NCBI GenBank assembly: GCA_001414345.1
Contig: LLCB01000005.1
Coordinates: 248,001 to 312,000, forward strand
Length of the DNA stretch: 64,000 bases
Source: Hymenoscyphus infarciens
Lineage: Eukaryota > Ascomycota > Leotiomycetes > Helotiales > Helotiaceae
Direction of reading: 5' to 3'
A model generated the notes under the pieces. The model did not search any database and was not told where the DNA came from. It saw only the letters and a program-made list of their open reading frames with translations. Position 1 is the stretch's first letter, and every line of letters begins with the position of its first letter. Position numbers and translations under genes: made by a program. This document shows, piece by piece, positions 11,195 through 20,918 of this stretch.

Positions 11195-14100
11195 TCAAAG
11201 ATAATCGTTGTAGCGAGGAGGCGGGCTTGAATATCTCACTCTACGCCGCCGCGGGAGATCTTCCACTCGATACCCAGCTTGAGCGAATCGAGGCGGACTC
11301 GGGCTCCTTGATCGTCTCCTACGAATATCCAGCGTCGAATAATCGTCAGTTCTCCTAACCTGCCGACCTCCCACAGGCATTTGTCCGTTTTTACCACGCC
11401 CTAAATTCTTGAACCAACTTGCAACATGTCCAAGTTCTCCGGTCCATATCAAACAAATTGTTATGACGATTATTGTTAGTGGAATGGCGGTCACCCAAAA
11501 AACCCACTGGTCAATCTCCATGTTACGTACATCGTTCGTGTTCATACCGAGGATTCCTGCCACGGTGCTTAGGGGCAAGAAGATGACCGTGACAATCGTG
11601 AATATGAAGATGGCAGCCTCTTGACGCTCTTTGTTGTAGGTTCTCTCGCCTCGAATCTAGGAATTTGAATCAGTGAGTGCTCTGTAAAGGCAGAGGAAGA
11701 AACAAAAATCTACATACTGAAAGTTCGAAATCGCGAGCTAGATCTCTCATTTGCTCGAATTCTAGAATCTTTCGATCCATTAAATCATAACTTTCTTGCA
11801 TCAAAAGATTTTGGATGTAGTTGGGCTCTATGGGGTCAATATTTTGACTGAAAGCGAGTAATGGGGCGATGGGTTCATATGCATCAAAAGGACGAGGCAT
11901 TGTATGCCCGCGAGGAGAGTACTCAGGGTAGATGATTGAAGGACGCTGGTGCCGATTCAGGTAGGATTCAACAGGTTGATCAGCCTCGGTGGTATAACGA
12001 TGCGGCACATTGGAGCGTGCATGTTGGTAAGTGCGTGGCGGGGGGCGATAATTTTGGTAATCAGTAACTCTAGGCACGATCACTCTTGGGATACCATGGC
12101 TGTTAGGAGTTGGCCTCTGTCCTTCTTCTCGGCGGAGCATTGAGGGGATTTGTTGAGAAGAATCAAGGTTCCGTCGCTGCTGAGCAAGTGTTTCCAGGAT
12201 AATAGAAATCTCTTGCTGAAACATCTTGAGATTAACCTGGTGACTTCGATCCAACGAACTCTCTTCAATCGCTAATTCCTACGCAAGTAAGAATTAGCAC
12301 AAGTAGGAAGGGCGAACAGAAAACCCACAAGGTAATCGAGATAATTAGAGTACGATTTTAGAATATTGGGTGCTCCGCCCGTGATGTCGCCTAGTAGCGC
12401 AAGGTTTGCAATCGATGCAACATCCATAGGCTTGAGTACCGAGTATTTTAGAAGGCTGTTTTGTTGTTTTTCTAGAAACAGTTTGCGCATGCCATCATTC
12501 AAAAGCTGACTGCAAAGACCAGCATTCTTGTCGAATCCAATCGAGCTTCGAACGGAACGCCCATTCTTATCGAAGCGAATCAAAGCCATAAGAAAATATA
12601 TCCAGGCGTTTGCAAATTCTTCCGGTAGTTCTATGGTAGAGCGCGTGGCAATGTCCGCTTGAGAAAAGGTTTCAGTGACAAAACGACTACTACGACTCAC
12701 TTGGTTAAGCCACCGTAAAAGTGCATAATAAGGCAAAATTTCATCGGGTGTGCCTCCAGTGGAGAAGGACTGCTGGTGTGTTAGAAGAAGCCGTCATCTA
12801 GGAGTGAGCAAGGAAGATACCTCGTGGTGGACATTAAAAGTGGTAGTAAAGACTCGTTGTTTGAACCCTAATTACCTGATACTTTGGGACAATCAAAGCT
12901 GATTGTTCTAAAAGATCTAGGTACATATTTTAAATTGTCCCAAGTATTTAGAATAATTACCTTGAATTACTCTGAATAGTTGGAACAACGTGAGCAATGG
13001 CGGATTCGAACTTGGTGTATTTACTGCCACTTTTAATGTCTACCGCGAGGATACAAGAACTTTACACGTCGAGAAGTCAAGAAAAATGAATACACTCACA
13101 GCTAGAATCCGCTCTAGTGCTCCCCAGAACTTTCCTATTGTGCTGCCTTGAAATTCTGGAGGCAAGAAAAATCTTAAGACAGTCTCTGCCTTATTGACCA
13201 CCGCAATCTTGTCCCCATATAATCTTCTCCGTCTGATTTCTTCCCTATCAACCCCTTCTGTCTCTCTTGCTAACATGTCATATATGTCACTCCGACGGCG
13301 TTGATCACAAGCTAAGTACGCGGTTCGATCTTCGTAAACCTGCAGGGATGTCATGTATCGATCAATTTCTTGAAGCTCATGTCGTAAGTTCACGGTATCC
13401 AGAATGAATGAGGTATTCGGCGCGGAATGCGAAGGCTGGGTTGGAGTCCTCCCGGGCTTAGCTGGAAGTTCATTTAACCAGGCGAAAACATGGAATGTGT
13501 TATTCATATGATCGATTTGGCTAAATGTGTTGTCTGCCGGTTGTTTAGCGAAGCGTGAGGGCAAAACAGAGGGCTCTTCGGGACCCTTACTATCTGAAGT
13601 GCCACTCGTCTTTTTTTGGCTGTCAATACCTACGCCCGTGTCATCATGGGGGGTAGTTACAGTGTCACTTTGCTGCGGGGGCACACTTTGGGGTGCCTGA
13701 GTGGTGTCGTCCTTCAAAGAAGAAGGCTGAGAGTAAATCAAGACGCCGGCAGGGTCTTTTGGTTCTGATCTAACCGTGTCAGTGGAATATAGTGGATATT
13801 AGACAGGGTTCAAGTACTTTAGCTCCGTCATAGATATTTTGACACTGGCTTCCGAAGCTTCCGCTATGATTTTTGGCCACGAATCCGCTGTAATAATGCA
13901 ACCCGCATATAAAAATTGTAATCTTTTAGGAATGAATTCCCAGAAATGCACCAGAAAGCTCTGTTTATATTAGTACAAAATTTGAATCGAAACACCACGT
14001 TAGAATACTTACAAACCAAGTTTGACACTCTTCCACGGGAAACGACCAAAGAGAACTCCCATTGGATACAAGAAGATGTGTTGGGGGAAATATAGCGGAT

Positions 14101-15942
14101 CGTGAGTGGCCGGGTTTGTTGTAAACGCCTGGTGGGGACAGATTGGTCGATGTAGATATATATTGACCCATTAACGAAGGAATGGAACTTCTCGAGCAGG
14201 TAATAAGGAAAGCTGACCTGCCTGTCAACGAATCTGAAGTTTCCTAGAGGAGGGGTTTGTTGGATAAGGACTTACATTCATCAACCACAACACACCATAC
14301 CTGGGCAATGTGGAAGCACTGCCCCTTTGGTGTGCCAGGTAACTTGCAAACGGTTTGTTGCATATCCCTTGCCTTCTTTGTAAAAGAAGACTGTGTCTCC
14401 AGCAGGGTTCTCGCAGGATGCGAAGAAGGAAGCAAGTAGCCGGAATTGGTCGAGTACTCTTGAAGTAAGAAATACGGTAAGCACATCCATATCACACTTC
14501 TCTGGCCGAGTGACTTTTCTCTTTGATCGCGGGGTTCTGGCCCAATCGTTGTGGAAAGAGTTGCCGGCGTTATGAATCGTGAGGTGTGTGTTGGCTTATC
14601 TACCTTGCCGTCAAACATCACTATCAATTATAAGATTGGGGATCTGTTTTACAAACCATAATCTTTTCTGACGCGTTTAAACAGTTTATTAATTCCCGAT
14701 ATTTGCAAACCTGTGAGGCCCGCAAGGCTTTTTGCAGCAGTCTAGAGATTCTGTCAGATCACAAACTAACTTTGGTTCACGAAACCAATCTACTCACCTC
14801 AAATCTATCCAAATTCATACTTATATCTTCTATTTGTCTGCAAGTCTGTTAATAATCTTCAGCACCCTTCACATACAGCTAGATGACTTACAGCCATTTA
14901 AAAAGCGATTGCGTTTGTCGACCCCCCGCATTATTATCTTCTACGACCTTCAGCTCCGTAGAGTGATCTCCCTCGATAACTCCGTCGCCTATGTAATTTG
15001 AGTTTAAGACGTGGAGAACCTTTCCAACTTGAGGCAAATTTGTAGATGGTTGCGGACCGATGGGAAGGTCGTTCTTCGAGATGCCTTCGGTAGGTACAAT
15101 AGCACTGTCTTCGTTCAAAATCCTTTTGTTGTATCGAGACAGCCTAAATGAGGGCTCTTCCGAGCCATCGTCCGGATAATCCCATTCGGGCTCTGGTGGA
15201 ATGAAATCAGTCCGGTATTCGATGTCTCTGTGGTGCCGAGTCCGAGGTTTCGATTCCCTGTACCGATATTCGCCTGATCCATTACTTGAGATGGAGGTCG
15301 ACCGCCCGGTACGTTGGAATTGTGATGGCTGGGGTGAAGTTTCACGAGAACGTCCCCTGTTATTCTTGTATACGTTGGAATATGGGTTCTTCTTAACATT
15401 CTCAAGGGCTGTTATACGATGAGCGGTGCTTTCGAGTTCATGGGTAGTTATAAATTATTTATTCGTACCTTGAGCGCAAAGCTCATCAAGATTGTCAGTT
15501 GCAACGTATGTTTTCAGTACGAACAGGTCATCGTCCTGTTAATATGTCAGAATTGTTCGTTGATATATGAGAAGGCTCTTACCTCTGCCTCGAATGGATA
15601 ATTTAACTCAGCTAGGGCAGCTCTGCTCATGAAGGTGGATGGTATTCTGGTCCATTTATCCTCAGGAAAGGAAGCTCTGAATTCTCCTGGGCGGTTGATG
15701 GGGCCATCTCTAGAGCGTTCCCCGTAATCTGGGGGACTTATGCCTGCTTTTCCCGTTTCATCGTACTCCAATAGTGAGGCAGGTTCGGGAAGTATCCCAC
15801 GAGTCGAGCGACCAGGCATTGGCTCAGCAAAGCTTTGTCTCCGTCTTGACTCGGGCTTCCTTCTGCTCTCCTCGATTGTGTAGTCACTATTCTGGCGACT
15901 AGGGCGTCTAAATCGTACGCTGTGCTCGTTTTCTCGATTCAT
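11195..15942 (-). CDS. Large CorA-like (GMN motif) membrane protein
   Basis: The model has 12 exons: complement(11195..11656, 11718..12278, 12329..12769, 13100..13765, 13805..13960, 14013..14233, 14276..14620, 14657..14741, 14798..14837, 14892..15408, 15469..15535, 15583..15942), about 1306 residues. All phases close. The 13766..13804 intron has a weak donor, and the acceptor at 12770/12773 is ambiguous by one codon. The N-terminal 330 residues are charged and disordered. The middle resembles fungal CorA-like proteins, with KFWGALERIL. The C-terminus has two membrane helices (about 1168-1189 and 1204-1224) separated by GMNT at 1190-1193, the CorA/ZntB pore signature, then an Arg/Ser/Pro tail. 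Relatives move Mg2+ or other divalent cations; transport here is inferred. One intron (12770..13099) carries a MITE. Confidence 0.78.
12820..13050. mobile_element. MITE inside a CorA-like gene intron
   Basis: The ends form a terminal inverted repeat. The left end reads CCTCGTGGTGGACATTAAAA; the right end, reverse-complemented, reads CCTCGCGGTAGACATTAAAA, and the match runs on through GTGGyAGTAAA. Both ends abut the trinucleotide ATA (12817-12819 and 13051-13053), a likely target duplication. Inside is a second inverted pair, ACTTTGGGACAAT / ATTGTCCCAAGTA. Its length of 231 bp has no coding capacity. It lies wholly within an intron of the minus-strand gene; without it that intron would be about 93 bp. 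Related copies sit at 28145, 34250 and probably 44930. Confidence 0.85.
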
Positions 15943-16522
15943 TATGGATCTAATAGAAAGTTTACAAGCAGAAGGAGAGGTTGAAGACTGGAAATTTGGA
16001 GCAGAGTGTCATATTTGCCTAGAGCCCATTGCGGCTGAGCTAGTGTGTGCTTACAGGAACATCAGGGATGTGGGTGATCAACAGAATTTCATAAGAAAAA
16101 CTATCGAGGACGGAACAGATGGAGGGGGTTGTTGTTGTATGGTATCTCCTTGTACATTTAAACCGCTGCAACATTCGTGGAAGTATACATGATTACACTC
16201 GTAAAGTCCAACAAGAATCAGTTTAAAAATGGCGAGATGGCGATCGAGGAAGTGGAGTCAGAAGAAAAAGAAGGAAAATATAGAACGCCGAATAATGAAA
16301 AGATGAAGTCAAGTAATGAAATGAGGAAGTTAAGAGCATGTTATAGCACTTAGGTGTAGAACTTCGAAAGCAACAAAACACTGGTTGTATCCATGGTGTT
16401 GTGAGAGAAGGAAGAGCTTCTGTGCTTAAAAGACACAGCCAATCAGCATCCACCCCACACTCGCCGAGGCAACATTTTTCCAAAACCTCAAACTTCCTCT
16501 ATAAAAATGATCGCTACTTACC

Positions 16523-18474
16523 ATGGACCGGCCATATAACCGCCCCTATTACGATTACTCCCACGAATACCCTACCATATCCCCTCCACGATCGTGGAGC
16601 TCCTACGAGTCCGCTGATAGCGAAGATAGTCTAGACTCAGACGGCTATTCCACAAAACCTCGACGAACACCTTCACCCGGCACATCGTCGCAGTCCATTC
16701 ATTCTTCTCCTTCGCAGGCTCGAACCCTGTACACGCAATCACCGACACAGTCCCAAGCTCAATCGTATAGAGGGCGGCGACCAGTGAAAGACGGGGAAGA
16801 GAAGGGGAAGGGCAAAGAGGCAGGGAAGGAAAAGGAACCAGAAGGGATGGCGTCTTGGATTGGAAGGATCACAGGCTCGAGGGAAGCACAATTCGCTGCG
16901 ACCGCTGTGGTTAGTGGCGCCGTAGTTGCGGGTGCGATCTTGGGGTACCAAAATGTTAGGCGCAGAGAGCGAGTTGGGGAGTTGAAGGCGGATATTCCGG
17001 ATTTAGATGGAGGACATAGTGTTGGTCAGGTATGCTCAAATGAAGCGAGGTGGGAATGGTGACAAGAGGGGAAGTGCTGACAAAATAAGTGAAGCTCACG
17101 GATTTTGGCGGCGCGTCCACAGTCCTTAGCAAGGAAGATGAGAGGAGTGTGAGATTGGCAGAGAGGGCACAGAGAGGAGATTATGATGATGGTTTGTAGT
17201 TTGACATCTTTTTCGTGTTTTCTATACTGATTGATACAACAGAACTCATCCTCGAACAACTCGCGCGAAATCGGGTGTTTCTCACAGATGAGGGACTAAA
17301 TAAACTTCGCGGGGCATTTGTTATCGTCGTTGGCTGTGGAGGGGTCGGATCACATTGCACAGCGGCACTCGCCCGCTCTGGAGTTTCTCGAATCCGACTC
17401 ATTGACTTTGACCAAGTCACTCTCTCCTCACTAAACCGCCATGCTGTAGCAACACTTGGAGATGTTGGAACACCGAAAGTTGCTTGCCTCAAAAAACGAT
17501 TACATCAAATCACCCCTTGGGTTCATTTTGATCTCCGAAACGAATTATACCGCCCTGAGGCAGCCGAGCAGTTACTCGAACCATACCAAGGCAGAAAGCC
17601 CGATTTTATCATCGATGCTATTGACAACATCAATAGTAAAGTGTCTTTACTAGAATACTGCTACAAAAACAACCTCCCAGTCATCTCATCAATGGGTGCA
17701 GGTTGTAAATCCGATCCAACCCGCATCTTTATTGGTGATATATCAGCCAGTACCGAAGACTCTCTCTCTCGCACTACCCGTCGTCGTCTTCGCGCTCTTG
17801 GTGTCACATCTGGAATTCCAGTCGTATACTCCACCGAGAAACCAGGACCCGGAAAAGCAGAATTACTCCCACTCCCCGAAGAAGAGTTCAAAAAAGGCTC
17901 AGTAGGTGAACTTGGTGTTCTCCCTGATTTCCGCGTCAGGATACTACCGGTACTTGGTACAATGCCAGCGGTATTTGGATATGCAGTCGCAAACCATGTT
18001 ATTCTCAAGATCACAGGGTATCCACACGAATACATACCCGCCAAAGGACGGGAGAAATTGTATGATGGAATTCTTGCGCAGCTTCAGGGCTCAGAGGAGA
18101 AACTTGTAAGACTTAATACCCCAGGCGAGGATGCTCAGGGTATGAAGGTTGCATTGTCTGTCAATGACGTTGGATATTTGGTAGAAGAGGTGTTCCGGGG
18201 GAAGAGCGTTGTCAGTGGTATTCCGACCAGGCTTGCTCTTGTGAGATGGCGGAAACCACAGCCGGGAAGTACAATCAGATTGGATGTTGAGGGGCAGAAA
18301 AGCAGTAAGCTTCATATGCGAGATCTGGTGTGTATGACCAGAGAAGAAGCTACCAAGCACGAGCTTGAGGTTGTCAGAGGAAATAAGACCCCGGAAGAGT
18401 TTTATGATCCGGAGACTGTTGAGCTAGTAGAGAGAAGACTGGCGGAGGAAGAGAATTACGAGAAGTACAGATAG
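16523..18474 (+). CDS. TCD: tRNA threonylcarbamoyladenosine dehydratase (TcdA/Tcd family)
   Basis: Exons 16523..17029, 17095..17191 and 17243..18474 give 611 residues with exact phases. The family makes cyclic t6A at position 37 of ANN-decoding tRNAs by ATP-dependent dehydration of t6A. The ThiF/E1-like domain starts near residue 202. It carries VGCGGVGSH (nucleotide loop, 231-239), IDFDQVTLSSLNRH, and IDAIDNINSK. A helix at about 123-143 is a membrane anchor, matching yeast Tcd1/Tcd2, which are reported on the mitochondrial outer membrane. The first 108 residues are Ser/Pro-rich and then Lys/Glu-rich, and are not part of the usual enzyme. An internal start at residue 109 (MASWIGRITG) would give about 503 residues, nearer the family length. 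Both starts have an acceptable context. Confidence 0.88.
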
Positions 18475-18820
18475 GTAAATGGAGTTGGAAAGAAAACTTC
18501 ACTCTCTCCTGTTCCTCGGTGAGGTTTCCGGCTGACAATGGACCCTGGGCAACTCCCGAAGTGCGAGTTGTTTCCCAGGATTTCAATGCTATCACGATCT
18601 GGTAGGGGGAACCCGAGTAGCAATATACATATCGTGATGTGATATCAATGATCCTTAATGTCTCCGGGTATATCCCACTTTTACATACAAATACGGCCTC
18701 GTTATTCCCCCTCATTCCTCATCTTATCAAGCCATCTGCTCCCATCTTATATATTCATAGCTCCAGTTTATTTTCCTTCATCTGCAACACTAAATTTCTC
18801 TTGCCAAATCGCCCATCTAA
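18475..18820. other. Intergenic region
   Basis: No supported gene. It holds the 3' flank of TCD. The in-frame stop at 18818-18820 defines the start of the open DUF1989 remnant. Confidence 0.4.
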
Positions 18821-19081
18821 AAACTCGTCATCCCCATCCCCCTCCTCAAAGGCAAAACCATCAAAGTTATCAACACCCATGGAACGCATGAAATAGATAC
18901 CTGGGCCTTTACCGTTTCCAAAGATAAAATCACAACTCAAATATCCAACCAACACACCCGCGCCTGTCTCAACCGTACCATTCCCAAAGTCGGAGAAGGA
19001 CTATTCAACAATAAACGCGAGAAGATGTTGACCTTGACCGAAGATTCGACGAAGGACATCACGAGAAATACCAGCTCATAA
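18821..19081 (+). pseudogene. DUF1989 (urea-carboxylase-associated) N-terminal remnant
   Basis: An open frame of 86 codons, without its own start codon, runs to TAA at 19079-19081. It reads IPLLKGKTIKVINTHGTHEI, then DTWAF, NQHTRACLNRTIPKVGEGLF, then NNKREKMLTLTED. This matches the family pattern GQ-x-(I/V)-x-(I/V)-N-x-x-G-T-x-x-x-DTWAF, then HTR, then VGDTL-x-x-NRR-x-x-x-LTLxED. In complete proteins the metal-binding cysteine region and a further 100 or so residues follow; here a stop comes first. A stop codon lies immediately upstream in frame. It is too short for the ORF search because it lacks a start codon, and looks like a truncated relic. Confidence 0.6.
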
Positions 19082-19341
19082 GAATGAGAACTCGATGTTA
19101 TATAAGGGGAACATATTTTAATTATTTCAACTCCATCAGAGAAATAAAGCTAAAAATTTAGAACATAGCTAATATAATTTTTACAGACAAATCAACAATC
19201 ACGTGTCCCATTTACATAATCTACAGGGTACCACTTAAAATACCCCTCTGCCTCAAAATCTTTTGTTTCAAGAATAACTATCACCTGTCCAACAAAGACG
19301 TATAAGTACATCGAGATTCAACAACTTAACTGCAACACATC

Positions 19342-19773
19342 ATGATCGATCTCCTACCAAGCTTCAAAGCAGTTAGCCTAATATTCGCAATATCAGCTGT
19401 AGCAACCGGCGCCCAAGCAATTATATATCCCATCAGTTTCTCGAGAGGTTTTGGCTTGGTTCTAAACTCAACCCCAAATCATTCCATCAACAAAGAAAAC
19501 AAAATCTCCCACTCACATGAGATTTTAACAAAATCATACATCTCACTCATGGGAGTCCGACAGCTCGCAACGGGAATTATCCTCCTGACCTTCGCATATC
19601 AAAATAAATGGGCGGAGATAGCTACCATCCTGGCTATCATTGGTGTAGTGGTTGCTGGTACGGATGGGGTGTATCTCGCACGTGGTGGTACCAGGAATCT
19701 TGGATTATTTCATGCTATTCCTGGGGCGCTTATTGCTGCTCTCGCTTGTTTTGTTATTTACTCGAATCCTTGA
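19342..19773 (+). CDS. DUF4267 family small integral membrane protein
   Basis: A single-exon gene of 143 residues with ATG in the context CATCATGATC. Four hydrophobic segments are visible: residues about 8-30, 75-85, 91-108 and 121-140. The core words YISLMGVRQLATGIILL and AGTDGVYLARGG, followed by HAIPGALIAAL, are the conserved pattern of DUF4267 proteins of fungi and bacteria. The function is unknown; the location is a membrane. The gene is intact and sits just left of a TIR element. Confidence 0.8.
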   Translation: MIDLLPSFKAVSLIFAISAVATGAQAIIYPISFSRGFGLVLNSTPNHSINKENKISHSHEILTKSYISLMGVRQLATGIILLTFAYQNKWAEIATILAIIGVVVAGTDGVYLARGGTRNLGLFHAIPGALIAALACFVIYSNP

Positions 19774-20010
19774 AGATGAGTGGAACATGGACTAGTGTTG
19801 AACCAAGTATCAGAAACGCGGAAAGGAGACTCGATGGAATTTGAACGCGGCAAATTTGAAAGGCAGAAGGAGAACCCGGAAGAAGGATCGACATACATGT
19901 AGAGAGACAGAAGTAGTCATTAGTTTCTGCTGATATATTTATTTGTTAAAGGATTACAATGCGTTCCATAACTGTGTACTATTAATATAATAAGAAACTA
20001 CTACCACAAG

Positions 20011-20711
20011 CATACAAATAGAGGCTAGCCCCGACCCTTAGGAGGGCCAGTTATACCGGTTATAACTAGCTCTCCTAATAGCCGTATAACTCGGTTAAAG
20101 CGTTACGACGCGGTTGCTACGCAGCAGCTAGCTCTACGCTGAATTACTTAAGCGTAGAAACCTCGTATATAGCTATAGGCTATCGAGCTATTATATAGAT
20201 AGTATAACGTTAGAATAATATTAGTATATATAGACTTTAATAAACAAAGAAGTATATAAGCTCTATAGTTTTTAGTCGCTAATAGACTAATAAGTTAAGG
20301 ATATTTAATATATACTTTTTAATAGCTAATAAAATAAAAAGTCTAGAATTTTTAATTAATTCTCTAGATTATATATATATTTTTAGTAGCTAATAGACTA
20401 ATAAGTTTAAAATAAATAAATAAAGAAATAAAATATATATATTATTTATATTTCTTATACTTTAATAGATTAATAAGTCTATACTATTTAGACTTTTATA
20501 AACTACTACCTCTTATCAAATAAGCGAAGCTTATTAGGTAAGATAGGTCCGAGCGATTAGTAGTTATTCTATAGCTACTTTACTAGCTAAAGTTCTTTCT
20601 ATTATATACTTTAAGCGTTCGCTATAATATCCTAGCTGAGTTATAACGCTCTAACCGAGTTACACAGCTCTTAGGATAATAAGAGAGTCGGGGCTCGCTT
20701 CTATTTATATG
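20011..20711. mobile_element. AT-rich element with long imperfect terminal inverted repeats
   Basis: The left end reads CATACAAATAGAGGCTAGCC and the right end, reverse-complemented, CATATAAATAGAAGCGAGCC. The match continues through CCGAC, with 22 of the first 26 positions equal and three of the four differences transitions. The complementarity resumes further in: TATAACTCGGTTAAAGCGTTA on the left against TAACTCGGTTAGAGCGTTATA from the right. The arms therefore reach roughly 100 bp. TA dinucleotides at both ends fit a TA-target element. The 700-bp body is TpA-rich, has no coding frame and looks RIP-mutated. Confidence 0.7.
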
Positions 20712-20918
20712 CCCGTGGTGGAAACTCTAGGTAGAAACTCCCGTCGGACCTATATCCACAGTCACGTGCACGAGCTGGAATAATCCCTGTCGAAATGGAA
20801 GCCCTGAGACGCGATTGTTGGGTGACATCTCAGAAGCTCCAGAACAGCTCGGAATAGAGCTCTCTCAGCAAGACTATTAGCACATGAGTCGCACACTTCG
20901 AGTGCCCTCACAATCACC

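Noticed and set aside
15944..16192. 82-codon + frame with CHICLEP, RING-like words
   Set aside because: Only one Cys pair of a RING is present, and it begins at the promoter of the divergent CorA-like gene; too weak.
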